64,000 nt of DNA from Nonlabens ulvanivorans (GTDB taxonomy: Bacteria; Bacteroidota; Bacteroidia; Flavobacteriales; Flavobacteriaceae): the NCBI RefSeq assembly GCF_000755285.1, contig NZ_BBMK01000001.1, positions 1,033,360 to 1,097,359 on the forward strand, in the 5' to 3' direction. The first letter of the stretch is position 1; the number at the start of each line of letters is the position of its first letter. The position numbers and the translations under genes are program-made. The notes beneath the pieces are model-generated. The model had not been told where the DNA came from. It made no database searches and saw nothing but the letters and a program-made list of their open reading frames with translations. This document shows, in pieces, positions 18,104 to 27,765 of the stretch.

Positions 18104-19939
18104 ATGAGTAATACTTTTGGATTATTACTAATTGTAGTGCTGTTTAATTTAGTTTCTTGTAAAAGAAATGACAAATTCAGACTATCTCAATTTTCAGACT
18201 CTATTACGAAGGACACAATTTATGAAAGTAATAAAGCTTTTAAATCTAATGACTCTTTAATAAGTAATTCTAAAATTTCAATTCCAGATTCTCTACTTAT
18301 TAAGCATTATCTAGCAGCTGCTAGATGGAGTAATAAAAGGAAAGATTTTGATAATACAAGTTTATATTATCAGAAAACTTTAGAAATAGCTGTTTCAAAT
18401 TCTACAATAAAAGAAGATAGGCTAGTCTTAGAAATATTTAATTTTTATAGGCAATACAGAAGAAGTGGTGATTTGAAAGCTCTAGTTTATCAACTTGATA
18501 AGAAAGAGGATACAACTTTATCTTACAAGGCATTTGTGCTAAATGTAAGAGAGTCTCAGGAGCTTATGGATAGAAATTTTGAAGCTTCATTATCTACAAA
18601 TAAAGAACGTGTACGATTATTGACCCGACTGGATGCACAAGAACACATTAATGATGCGTTGATCAATAGAGTTCAGTATTATTACTATTATTTAAATGAC
18701 AAAACTGAATCGTATAAACTTTTAGATAGTTTACTGATACATAGAGAAAAGTTTACTACGAAAATGGTCAGTGACTTATATTCTAATTATGGTGTTTTTG
18801 AATTTCATAATGGTAATTATAATAAGAGTTTGGAATTATATATAGATGCGTTACATTTTGCTCGTTCAGATTCTCTTAACCCGTTACAAGAGGAGGTTCT
18901 CGCTACTTGTATTGCAAATATTGCGGAAGTTCAAATTAAATTAGGGAACTATAATGAGGCAAAAAAGTATTTTGTAGAGTTTTATAGTTTAAATCAAACT
19001 AAGCTCAATAATAATATAAAGGCATCGGTTTTAAAATATCAATTAAGATATACCTATAGGACTGAAAAATCACTTATTGATTTAGAACAAGCTTTAGATT
19101 CCCTTATTGCGTTTCACATAGACGATTATAAATCTAAAAGTGAATTAGAATTAGAAGCTTTAAAAAGTTCTACGGAGAAAACTATTCTTCTAACTCAGCA
19201 GAATAAGCAATTTGAAATTGAACAGTTAAAAACTCAGACAGGCTGGGTAGTTACGGTTGCTTTGTTCTTGTTAGTAGCCGTTTTACTTTATGTTCTTTAT
19301 ATTAAAAAAGATAATAAATTAAGGATAAACGCTTTGCTTATGCAACAGCGATTACTTAGGTCTCAATTGAATCCACATTTTACTTTCAATACTTTATATT
19401 CGATACAGAATTTAATCATTTCGGATCATTCAAAAGCTTCTAAATATTTACAAAAATTTACACGCCTTTTAAGAGGCGTTTTAGAAAATTCACTACAAGA
19501 TTATGTGCAATTAGAAAATGAAATTATAGCACTCGAGGAGTACCTACACTTACAGCAATTGAGATTTCCGGATAAGTTTAATTATAATATTAAATTTGTT
19601 GGTATAGATTTAGAAGACCTGATTTATATACCTCCCATGCTAATACAACCATTTGTCGAAAATAGTTTAGAACATGGTTTTAAAGATCTTTCTTATCAAG
19701 GGTTTATTGGAATTACACTATCCTTAAATCATGAAAAGAGAGAACATAAAATACAATATATCAATTGTGAAATTGTGGATAATGGTTTAGGTTTTCAAGA
19801 TGAAAATCATAATCATAAACAATCTACTTCATTCCAATTAATAAATGATTTCATTAAAAAATCTACAGGTAACGAGATTCAAATAAATTCAAATAAATAT
19901 GAAACAATCGTTAGTTTTACTATTCCTGTAAAACAATAA
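18104..19939 (+). CDS. LytS-type sensor histidine kinase with lipoprotein-like N-terminus and TPRs
   Basis: The 611-residue protein starts with a signal whose end reads FNLVSCKR, a plausible lipobox (Cys19). Helical TPR-like repeats follow (for example SDLYSNYGVFEFHNGNYNKS, then NIAEVQIKLGNYNEAKKYFVEFY), then a membrane helix at about residues 379-400 (GWVVTVALFLLVAVLLYVLY) and a His_kinase domain (PF06580 type) with the phospho-acceptor His in LNPHFTFNTLYSIQNLI, then the N-box PFVENSLEHGF and an ATP-lid glycine motif DNGLGF. The LytTR response regulator follows 8 bases later. If the lipobox is real, this is a kinase anchored by both a lipid and a helix. Confidence 0.88.
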   Translation: MSNTFGLLLIVVLFNLVSCKRNDKFRLSQFSDSITKDTIYESNKAFKSNDSLISNSKISIPDSLLIKHYLAAARWSNKRKDFDNTSLYYQKTLEIAVSNSTIKEDRLVLEIFNFYRQYRRSGDLKALVYQLDKKEDTTLSYKAFVLNVRESQELMDRNFEASLSTNKERVRLLTRLDAQEHINDALINRVQYYYYYLNDKTESYKLLDSLLIHREKFTTKMVSDLYSNYGVFEFHNGNYNKSLELYIDALHFARSDSLNPLQEEVLATCIANIAEVQIKLGNYNEAKKYFVEFYSLNQTKLNNNIKASVLKYQLRYTYRTEKSLIDLEQALDSLIAFHIDDYKSKSELELEALKSSTEKTILLTQQNKQFEIEQLKTQTGWVVTVALFLLVAVLLYVLYIKKDNKLRINALLMQQRLLRSQLNPHFTFNTLYSIQNLIISDHSKASKYLQKFTRLLRGVLENSLQDYVQLENEIIALEEYLHLQQLRFPDKFNYNIKFVGIDLEDLIYIPPMLIQPFVENSLEHGFKDLSYQGFIGITLSLNHEKREHKIQYINCEIVDNGLGFQDENHNHKQSTSFQLINDFIKKSTGNEIQINSNKYETIVSFTIPVKQ

Positions 19940-19947
19940 TTTAAATA

Positions 19948-20697
19948 ATGAAAAAAGTTCTCATTATAGAAGATGAATCCCATGTGTCTGCGCATATAAA
20001 GGATATTATTAATAAAAATTTTGATCAATTGATTGAAGTTGTAGGGGGGGTTTGTGAAAGCATTAAAGATGCAGTAATTCAAATTAAAACTTTACGGCCA
20101 CATATATTATTGCTAGACGTAGAGCTTAAGGATGGCGTGAGTTTTGAAATTTTTAATCAAGTCGATCATGACGGTATAGAATTAATTTTTATTACTGGAT
20201 TTGACACAAGGGCTATTGAAGCTATTAAATTGGGTGCTCTTGATTATTTATTAAAGCCAGTGGATTCGATAGAATTGGTGCCAGCTATTAATAAGGCAAT
20301 TGATATGATTCAAAAGAATAGTTTTTTAAATCAATCTGTGATGGTCGATGTAGCTCGATCCTATTACTTGGATAATGAAAATAAAAAAGTGATTTTAAGA
20401 ACTGCTGAAGCTATTCATTTGGTGTCAATTTCTGATATTTGTTTCTGTAAATCTGAGGGTAATTATACTACATTTCATATGTTGGATAATAAACAAATCA
20501 TGATTTCTAAACCTATGAAATATAGTTACAGTTTACTGCCCAAGCGTTTATTTATCAAGTGTCACAAGTCATATATCGTTAATAAGGATATGATAGAAAC
20601 TTATTTAAAGTCAGGTGAATTGATGCTGAAAAACGGAGGTCTTATTCCTGTATCTGGTACCAATCGTGAATTTGTTTTAGGACAATTGTTTGGGTAA
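19948..20697 (+). CDS. LytTR-family response regulator
   Basis: A receiver domain (residues 1-120, acidic pocket EDE at 8-10, phospho-acceptor Asp in LLLDVELKDG, Lys in LLKPVD) is joined to a LytTR DNA-binding domain (about residues 140-249: KVILRTAEAIHLVSISDICF, FIKCHKSYIVNKDMIE). It is the partner of the kinase just upstream. The gene after it encodes an unknown lipoprotein, a possible target. A G7 run at 20044-20050 gives VVGGVCES; one Gly fewer is more usual. Confidence 0.92.
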   Translation: MKKVLIIEDESHVSAHIKDIINKNFDQLIEVVGGVCESIKDAVIQIKTLRPHILLLDVELKDGVSFEIFNQVDHDGIELIFITGFDTRAIEAIKLGALDYLLKPVDSIELVPAINKAIDMIQKNSFLNQSVMVDVARSYYLDNENKKVILRTAEAIHLVSISDICFCKSEGNYTTFHMLDNKQIMISKPMKYSYSLLPKRLFIKCHKSYIVNKDMIETYLKSGELMLKNGGLIPVSGTNREFVLGQLFG

Positions 20698-20819
20698 GGT
20701 ACGATACATGAATTTGTAAATAGAGTTTATGCATTTTCACTTATCGTTAATGCATTTAGTGAATAAGGTTTAATATTAATCATTAATTTACTAATCTAAT
20801 CTTATTTAAAATAATAATC

Positions 20820-21620
20820 ATGAAAACATTTTTTAAATTAACTGTAATACTTTTTTTAGCTATCCATTCATGCTCTCCTGAAGATTCTGCTGATGAGATA
20901 GAACCGCAATTTGGAGGAATTAAGACTATGATTTCAACAAATGAAAGGCAGGTGATTTTGAAATACAATAGTTTTATAGTGGCAAACCTTATGCTTCAAG
21001 ATCAGCATATTAATCAGTTCAATATGATGATAAATCCTGTGGATAATACTATAAGTATGTCACAGTTTTTTGCGACAAGTAATTTTGAGCTTAAAAGTGA
21101 TTACTATGAAGTGCTAGATATATTATTGTCGTTTAGAAATGATGAAAATCCAGATACGCCGATAATAACACCAATGCCAAGGCCGGTAGGCAATGATACA
21201 ATACCTAATCCAGACAATGGGTTAGGTTTTGTGAAAACTTCACATACCTATATTCCGCTAGAATATTCTCTTGAGCTGCAAAATTACATTGGTGATGATA
21301 CGATGACTACATTAGAAAGAAGGAATGTTTTTATTCAAAAATTAATTACGGATAGATGCACTGAAATATACTTGCCTAATGGTGCACTTCAAACAGGATT
21401 GAACTCCATTGTAGCCGTTGGTCACCCTATGTCAAATGCAACAATGAATGAAGGTGTTGATTTTGATTTTTTAAATGCAAATGTTAATTCAATCAATGTT
21501 TCGATATCAACCGTTTTATCAGGAAGAGATATAATACTTTCCAGACCCGAAGTGTCAAATTCTCTGAGCTGTGCTCCAGAGACAACTAATTTTATCGTCG
21601 GTTCTTTTCTAAGCCATTAA
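20820..21620 (+). CDS. Unknown lipoprotein
   Basis: A 266-residue protein with a lipoprotein signal (AIHSC, Cys18) and an acidic stretch (SPEDSADEIEP) right after the Cys. A Pro/Asn/Asp-rich segment (RNDENPDTPIITPMPRPVGN) sits mid-protein. Two late Cys residues (in TDRCTEIYL and LSCAPETT) could pair. I do not recognise a family. It lies 122 bases downstream of the LytTR regulator and ends at its own terminator. Confidence 0.7.
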   Translation: MKTFFKLTVILFLAIHSCSPEDSADEIEPQFGGIKTMISTNERQVILKYNSFIVANLMLQDQHINQFNMMINPVDNTISMSQFFATSNFELKSDYYEVLDILLSFRNDENPDTPIITPMPRPVGNDTIPNPDNGLGFVKTSHTYIPLEYSLELQNYIGDDTMTTLERRNVFIQKLITDRCTEIYLPNGALQTGLNSIVAVGHPMSNATMNEGVDFDFLNANVNSINVSISTVLSGRDIILSRPEVSNSLSCAPETTNFIVGSFLSH

Positions 21621-21640
21621 AATTCATTTAATCAGTATTT

Positions 21641-21668
21641 AAAAGCGCGTCTAATGATGCGCTTTTTT
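21641..21668 (+). terminator. Rho-independent terminator after the lipoprotein gene
   Basis: Stem AAAAGCGC/GCGCTTTT with a 10-base loop and a T-run, 20 bases after the stop codon. Confidence 0.85.
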
Positions 21669-21800
21669 ATTCTCCGGTTTAAATGCTTTAGATATAATCA
21701 TGTTCATGAATATAGTGCTACAGTTCATGAATCTTTTGAATTTGCGATAGCGGTATCTCATACTTTTAAAGTATTAATAATCTTTTAATCTTTAAATATT

Positions 21801-24033
21801 ATGAAATCTTACTATTCCAATTTGAGAAGCGCGCTACTATTCTCATTAAGTTTATTCTTTTTTTATCCAGCTATTCTCAGGATCCATTAGCAAATTCGCA
21901 TTGGTATTTTGGTACTTCCAATCCGACGATTAATGGGCCTGGAGTTGAATTTGATGTTGCACCACTTGGACCTATTGATTCGACCTTACCAGGTAATTTC
22001 TTAGCCACTAATGGGCCAGTTCCTGCTGGATTAAATAGCGGCCAATATGGATTAGGTGTTGCTTCAGTTACTAATTCAAGAGGAGATATTTTATTTACAA
22101 CAGGTAAAAAAGTGATGTTTTATAATAAAGGTACTTCAGGCCCTAATCCTCTACAGACTGTAGAAGTTATTTTACCACCTAATAGCCAAAACCACCCAGG
22201 TGTTTTAATTCCTGACTCTAGCTGCGATAGAATTATTTCTCAGCCAGCTGTGTTTATAGAACACCCTATTCTAGAAGATAGTTTTTATGTAATAGTTAAT
22301 GGTTGTTTATCTAATGGTTCTGGACCTAATGCAGATATGACTTTCACATTACTAAGGTTTGATTCTACTAATAATACTTACTCTGTTTCAAGTAATGAGC
22401 ATCAAGTAGATTTACTTAACGTTAAATCTACTTCTCTTACAACCACTTTAAAGTATTCTAATACAGGTCAAATTGATGGGGCATGGATTATTACTAATAG
22501 AGTAACATTCAACATTGGTTCTCCGGGTTATTCAATTGAATTTACCGCTATACCCATGTATTCTAATGGGTTTATCGATGTTCTTAATCCAGTTGTTTCC
22601 TTAGTTCAGTATAACGGCTTTATAGATCCATCGTTTAACCCCCCCAATGGCCAGCCTAAAGCATCATTGAAAGTGTCTGCGCAAGGGAATCGTATCTCTG
22701 GAACTCATGAATTAGGATTTCAAAGTTATGTTACTGGATTTAATAATGTAACAGGTTCAGTTGCTAATGACTTAACTTATCTTGGCGAAACAGGATCTTT
22801 TTTTAATACTGGTTCTATTTACTCAGAATTTAGTGGTGATGGTTCCAAACTGTACACAGTTTCTTCAGAATTTACATCTCTTAATAATTCTTATATTAGT
22901 CAATTGTCAATTTTCAATTTGACCGGTTCAAATTAGGTGCTCTTATATCGTCAACTGTTAGCTATCAAATTAATCATGACGTTGGGCAAATACAAAGAGG
23001 TATTAATAATGAGATTTACTTTGTATATGCGTTAGATAGTCGATTAGTGAGGTTGAACACACTAAATTCAATACCCGGGAATTTATTTGAATTTATTGAT
23101 TACCCGAATGGCTCCTTTGTAGGCTACGGCCTTCCACAAACCGCAATAGCGTTTGATGGGATTTTAAGTAATTGCGATTGTGAAACTATTGAACCCGTTA
23201 TCGATATTATTGATATAGATTCAGAAACTTGTACATACACATTTCAGATATCGGTAGAAGATGGCGACTGTATTGAAAGCACAGATTTTACATTGTTCGT
23301 AAATGGAAATAATGTTCAGGCAAATCAGAATGGTGTATTTGAACATCAGTTTATATCGTCTGATTTCTTTTGTAATAAGCGGTGTGATAGATAATATTAT
23401 GATTGATGGTCAAGACTGCTCGATAAGAAAGTAACTAATAACATAGAAATTATTCCTGAATGTGAAGAATTAGGCAGTTGCAAAGAGTTATCATGTAATA
23501 ATAGATATAGCTATAATTTAGCTCAACAATTATCAAATAATTTTATACGAGGTAACTGTTATGCAGAAGTTACAGGTGTAAAAATGAATGATTGTTATCA
23601 AGCATATGTATTTTGGGGGGGTGATGGAGTAGTTGAATTAATAGGAGAAAATCAAACCTTAATTCATGAATACTCTTCTAATCAAAATGTTTTTCAACCT
23701 GAGATAATGATTAGGTTAAGTGATGGAACCTTGTGTTATAATCTCCGCCTTGAAGAAGAAGTTACATGTGAATTAGCGTCTTTAAGATATATTGATTCTA
23801 AATTTGTGATTGTTCCAAATCCCACACCTAATGAGTTTAAGATTGTGCTTAAAAACATTGAAAATCAAAAAGGAATACTTGAAATCTATAGCATTGATGG
23901 TATCCCGTTAAAGGAATTCAATTTTAATTCCTTGTTAAACTACGATGTATCTGATTTGGGAGAAGGACTTTATATAGTAAAAATCACTTTACAAGATGGT
24001 AATTCATACACAGACCGATTAATCATCAAGTAA
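21801..24033 (+). CDS. T9SS cargo protein with type A sorting domain (several frameshifts in this sequence)
   Basis: The pieces form one exported protein of about 745 residues. It opens MKSYYSNLRSALLFSLSLFF, then FYPAYSQDPL, then NSHWYFGTSNPTINGPGVEFD, the start seen in flavobacterial beta-propeller surface proteins (WYFG...AG). A propeller-like region follows (GDILFTTGKKVMFYNKG, NRISGTHELGFQSY), then Cys-rich repeats and a type A sorting domain (VIVPNPTPNEFKIVL ... LKEFNFNSLLN ... GLYIVKITLQDG ... DRLIIK). Indels needed to join the frames: one T lost near 21873, one G lost near 22920, one T gained near 23370 and one A lost near 23430. Two 7-mers (22639, 23615) encode PP and GG where single residues fit. 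Function unknown; a PorU/PorV substrate by its C-terminus. Confidence 0.82.
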
Positions 24034-24068
24034 ATGTATTCGAAAATTAGATTTTAACTAATAAAAAC

Positions 24069-24104
24069 ACCTCTATCGATAATAATCTCGATAGAGGTTT
24101 TTTT
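24069..24104. terminator. Bidirectional terminator between convergent genes
   Basis: Eleven-bp stem ACCTCTATCGA/TCGATAGAGGT, with a T-run on the plus side and an A-run on the other, so it can serve both the T9SS cargo gene and purK, whose stop is at 24116. Confidence 0.85.
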
Positions 24105-24115
24105 ATTTGTATTTA

Positions 24116-25261
24116 TCAATCCTCAGCCACAACCTTAATTCGATCTTTAACCTGTGCAGCGATTTCTCTTGCCACAGCCACATCTTTATCTACCACAGTC
24201 ACATGACCCATTTTTCTGAAAGGTCGGGTTTGTTTTTTACCGTAGATATGTGGAGTAACTCCTGGCATGGCTAGAATATCTTCGATACCATCATAAATCA
24301 CATTACCAGTATGACCTTCCTCTCCTACGAGATTGACCATTACAGCAGCAACAGTACTATCTGTATTTCCTAAAGGTAAGTCAAGTACACAACGCACGTG
24401 TTGTTCAAACTGATCTGTGACAGAACCTTCTATAGAATAATGACCAGAATTATGTGGTCTAGGTGCCACTTCATTTACTAGAATGTCTCCATTTTTAGTT
24501 AAGAACATTTCTACAGCTAGTAGGCCTACATGGTCATAAGCAGCACTTACTTCTAGAGCAATAGCACGAGCTTTTTCAGAAACGGCATCATCTATACGTG
24601 CTGGGCAAATCACATATTCTACCTGATTAGCTTCTGGGTGAAACTCCATCTCTACCACAGGATAAGTTTTCATACCTCCACTAGAATTACGAGCAACTAT
24701 TACAGCCAGTTCCAGCTCAAAATCGATCATATCTTCATAGATACATTCCACCTTAGGCAAGTCGGTAAGGTCGCTTTCTTGACGGATTACTTTAACACCT
24801 TTACCATCGTAGCCACCTTCAGCACTTTTCCATATGAATGGATAGTTCTTTCCATGATTTAAAACTGGTTGTTCATGAATTTGAAATGGAGCCGTAGGAA
24901 TATTGTTATCTAGATAAAATTGTTTTTGAACCGCTTTATTTCTAATTAAGTTCAATACACGAGCACTAGGAGAAACCGCGATACCTTTATCTTCTAAATC
25001 CTGAAGTGCTTGCACGTTGACGTTTTCTATTTCAATAGTTAGCACATCGACTTGTTCGCCAAACTCCATCACGGCCTGATAGTTCATAATATCTCCCTCA
25101 AAAAAGACAGTACAACCTTCAAAAGCAGGTGCTGTATCATTTTTATCCATCACATAAGTGGCGATATCCCATTTACGCGTGGTGTATAACATCATTTTAC
25201 CTAGTTGTCCGCCGCCCAGAATCCCAAGCGTAAACGGTGAAGAAAAAAGTGGTGTGCTCAT
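24116..25261 (-). CDS. purK: 5-(carboxyamino)imidazole ribonucleotide synthase
   Basis: PurK makes N5-CAIR from AIR, ATP and bicarbonate in purine synthesis. The start at 25261 (MSTPLFSSPFTLGILGGGQLG) is chosen because everything upstream comes from a low-complexity TTGAAC repeat. Motifs: GILGGGQLGKMM, the ATP-grasp SAEGGYDGKGVKVI, EDMIDFELELAVIVAR, VEMFLTKNGDILVNEVAPRPHNSGHYSIEGS. Length (381) is normal. Its promoter region is shared with the divergent HPRT-Adk gene, another nucleotide-metabolism gene. Confidence 0.95.
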   Translation of the reverse strand: MSTPLFSSPFTLGILGGGQLGKMMLYTTRKWDIATYVMDKNDTAPAFEGCTVFFEGDIMNYQAVMEFGEQVDVLTIEIENVNVQALQDLEDKGIAVSPSARVLNLIRNKAVQKQFYLDNNIPTAPFQIHEQPVLNHGKNYPFIWKSAEGGYDGKGVKVIRQESDLTDLPKVECIYEDMIDFELELAVIVARNSSGGMKTYPVVEMEFHPEANQVEYVICPARIDDAVSEKARAIALEVSAAYDHVGLLAVEMFLTKNGDILVNEVAPRPHNSGHYSIEGSVTDQFEQHVRCVLDLPLGNTDSTVAAVMVNLVGEEGHTGNVIYDGIEDILAMPGVTPHIYGKKQTRPFRKMGHVTVVDKDVAVAREIAAQVKDRIKVVAED

Positions 25262-25279
25262 TAGGCAAAAATAAGAGGA

Positions 25280-25322
25280 TAAATTGAACTTGAACTTGAA
25301 CTTGAAGATGAATTTGAACAAC
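25280..25322. repeat. Short TTGAAC hexanucleotide repeat
   Basis: Three exact tandem TTGAAC units and several degenerate ones (TTGAAG, TTTGAAC) between purK and the divergent HPRT-Adk gene. It falls in the purK leader and has no visible coding role. Confidence 0.7.
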
Positions 25323-25381
25323 AATATCAAATGACATGAAGAAGCACTATCAACAGCGGCTGTCAACTGCCTACTAAATAC

Positions 25382-25389
25382 TATCTTTG
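25382..25389 (+). promoter_or_regulatory. Possible -7 element (TATCTTTG) of the HPRT-Adk gene
   Basis: Exact TAnnTTTG, 17 bases before the GTG start at 25407. The -33 partner is not clear. The short leader fits many flavobacterial transcripts. Confidence 0.5.
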
Positions 25390-25406
25390 CATAAAATATT
25401 TAAGAA

Positions 25407-26510
25407 GTGATTAAGATTCACGACCTCTATTTCAAACCTTTTCTAACGGCAACTCAAATAAGCGATGCCGTTAACAACCTCGCATACCAGCTCAATAGAG
25501 ATCTTGCAGATAAAAAGCCCGTCTTTTTAGGAATACTCAATGGTAGTTACATGGTCATGGCAGACTTGACACGCAAGTTTAATCATGATTGTGAGATTGC
25601 TTTTTTAAGAGCTTCTAGTTATGAAGGGACATCTTCCACTGGTGAGTTAGTAGAGACTTTAAATGTTGATATAGACCTTACCGATAGAACAGTTGTCATC
25701 GTAGAAGATATTGTAGATACAGGATTAACTGTAGACATGCTTTCGCGAAAGCTGCTAAAACACAATCCTACTGCTTTACATGTAGCGACGCTATTTTTAA
25801 AGCCAGAAGTTTATAATCGAGAATTGAAAATCGATTTTGTGGGTTTAAATATTGAGAACAAATTTGTCGTGGGATACGGCATGGATTATGATAATTTAGG
25901 GCGCAATTTGCCTGAACTTTACGTACAAACACAACGCATGAAAAACATTGTTTTATTCGGTCCTCCAGGAGCCGGAAAAGGAACCCAAGCAGAACGTTTA
26001 AAAGAAAAATACGGACTAGTTCATATCTCTACAGGAGACGTGTTTCGTTATAACATCAAAAATGGAACAGAATTAGGAACACTTGCAAAATCCTTCATGG
26101 ATAAAGGGAACCTAGTACCAGATGAAGTAACCATTAAAATGCTTAACGCTGAGGTGGAAAAAACACCAGATGCAGCAGGATTTATTTTTGATGGTTTTCC
26201 TAGAACTGATGCGCAAGCAAAGGCATTAGATGAATTATTAGCTTCAAAAGGATCTGAGATTGCCGGTATGGTTGCGCTAGAAGTAGATGATGAAGTTCTA
26301 GTAGAAAGATTATTAGAAAGAGGAAAAGCAAGCGGTAGAGCAGATGATGCAAATGAAGGTGTGATAAGAGATCGTATCGCTGTCTATTACAAGCAAACAG
26401 CGCCACTTAAAGATTACTATACAGCACAAGATAAGTATCATGGAGTAGATGGTGTAGGAGCACTAGATGAAATAACAGCTCGATTAAGTGTGGAGTTTGA
26501 TAAGCTTTAA
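25407..26510 (+). CDS. adk: Hypoxanthine phosphoribosyltransferase-adenylate kinase fusion
   Basis: One open frame carries two enzymes. Residues 1-175 are a phosphoribosyltransferase of the HPRT type: FLGILNGSYMVMADL, the PRPP loop VVIVEDIVDTGLTVDML and the C-terminal VGYGMDYDNLGRNLPELY. Residues 178-367 are a short-form adenylate kinase: P-loop LFGPPGAGKGTQAERL, STGDVFRYNI, IFDGFPRTDAQA and the Arg-rich GRADDANEGVIRDRI, without the zinc-binding long LID. An in-frame ATG at 25938 precedes the kinase, so a separate kinase could also be made. The start is GTG at 25407. HPRT makes IMP/GMP and Adk equilibrates AMP/ADP/ATP, so both act in purine salvage. The hinge segment LSRKLL is encoded by a palindrome copy at 25739-25752. 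Confidence 0.93.
   Translation: MIKIHDLYFKPFLTATQISDAVNNLAYQLNRDLADKKPVFLGILNGSYMVMADLTRKFNHDCEIAFLRASSYEGTSSTGELVETLNVDIDLTDRTVVIVEDIVDTGLTVDMLSRKLLKHNPTALHVATLFLKPEVYNRELKIDFVGLNIENKFVVGYGMDYDNLGRNLPELYVQTQRMKNIVLFGPPGAGKGTQAERLKEKYGLVHISTGDVFRYNIKNGTELGTLAKSFMDKGNLVPDEVTIKMLNAEVEKTPDAAGFIFDGFPRTDAQAKALDELLASKGSEIAGMVALEVDDEVLVERLLERGKASGRADDANEGVIRDRIAVYYKQTAPLKDYYTAQDKYHGVDGVGALDEITARLSVEFDKL
25739..25752. repeat. Palindrome core GCTTTCGCGAAAGC
   Basis: Fourteen-base core in the HPRT part of the HPRT-Adk gene. Confidence 0.85.
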
Positions 26511-26672
26511 GACTATAAAAAAACCGAAGTTAAATAAACGGAAGGTTAGGTGTTTTAAATTATAACCTTGATGTTTCTACTCTTATAGTAGGTAACAACG
26601 AGTTTTGCAAGAGTAACATACAAACAATTAACTGATGACGATGAACCGTTATCAGACATTAGATAAAAAACA

Positions 26673-27680
26673 ATGACCGAAGGAAATTTTGTAGACTATA
26701 CTAAAGTACATCTTGAGTCAGGTCGCGGCGGTAAAGGAAGCACGCACTTGCACAGAGAAAAGTACATCGATAAAGGTGGTCCAGATGGTGGTGATGGTGG
26801 TCGTGGTGGTCATATAATCTTGCGTGGTAGCAAGAACTTATGGACATTATATCATTTTAAGTATAAACGTCACTTTAAATCTGCTCAAGGTGGAAATGGA
26901 GCAAAGCAACGACGTACTGGTGAAGATGGAGATGATGTATATATCGATTTACCACTAGGAACAGTTGTTAAAGATTCTGAAACCGGTAACGTGATTTATG
27001 AAATGCTTGAAGATGGAGCAGAATTTGTAATCTGTGAAGGTGGTAAAGGCGGTCGTGGTAACTGGCATTTTAAAAGCTCTACTAGACAAACGCCTCGTTA
27101 TGCACAGCAAGGTATGGAAGGTACATCTCTAGATGCTGTATTTGAAATGAAAGTACTGGCAGATGTTGGTCTGGTAGGATTTCCTAATGCTGGAAAATCA
27201 ACATTACTTTCTGTAATTACTAGTGCAAAACCTAAGATTGCTAACTATGAGTTTACTACTTTAAAACCTAATCTTGGAATTGTAGAATACCGTGATTTTA
27301 AATCATTTGTAATTGCAGATATACCTGGAATTATTGAAGGTGCAGCAGACGGAAAAGGTCTTGGGCATCGTTTTTTAAGACACATAGAACGTAATTCTAC
27401 TTTATTATTTCTTATTCCTGCAGATTCAGATGATATCAGTGCAGAGTATGATATCCTGTTACGGGAATTGAAAAAATACAATCCAGAATTGCTTGATAAA
27501 AATAGATTTGTCTGTATTTCAAAAGCCGATATGCTGGATGAAGAATTAATGGAGCAAATGAAAGAAGGTCTTGATGAGGAAGGTGCTTTTGATGGCGCGC
27601 CTTATATGTTCATTTCTTCGTTATCACAATTTCATATGCAAGAATTGAAAGATCGCTTGTGGCAAATGCTTAATGAGTAA
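26673..27680 (+). CDS. obgE: GTPase Obg/CgtA
   Basis: Obg is an essential GTPase in late 50S assembly and stress control. The N-terminal glycine-rich Obg fold is clear ([50 protein letters not shown]), then the GTPase domain: G1 GFPNAGKST near residue 167, G3 DIPGIIEGA, and G4 as SKAD. It lacks the optional C-terminal OCT domain, as do many Bacteroidota proteins. It follows adk by 162 bases and has its own terminator. Confidence 0.95.
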   Translation: MTEGNFVDYTKVHLESGRGGKGSTHLHREKYIDKGGPDGGDGGRGGHIILRGSKNLWTLYHFKYKRHFKSAQGGNGAKQRRTGEDGDDVYIDLPLGTVVKDSETGNVIYEMLEDGAEFVICEGGKGGRGNWHFKSSTRQTPRYAQQGMEGTSLDAVFEMKVLADVGLVGFPNAGKSTLLSVITSAKPKIANYEFTTLKPNLGIVEYRDFKSFVIADIPGIIEGAADGKGLGHRFLRHIERNSTLLFLIPADSDDISAEYDILLRELKKYNPELLDKNRFVCISKADMLDEELMEQMKEGLDEEGAFDGAPYMFISSLSQFHMQELKDRLWQMLNE

Positions 27681-27682
27681 AT

Positions 27683-27719
27683 AAAACAGCCTTTGAAATG
27701 ATTTCAAAGGGCTGTTTTA
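27683..27719 (+). terminator. Rho-independent terminator after obgE
   Basis: Long stem: AAAACAGCC-TTTGAAAT against ATTTCAAAGGGCTGTTTT. The 3' arm has GGG but the 5' arm only CC, so one C may be missing from the 5' arm. Confidence 0.8.
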
Positions 27720-27765
27720 TTTGTACTATCTTTATTTGAATATTTATTAATATATACCTTATATA

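Noticed and set aside
25262..25366. N-terminal extension of PurK
   Set aside because: The extra residues (a run of alternating Phe and Lys) are encoded by the TTGAAC repeat and have no family counterpart; the conserved start is at 25261.
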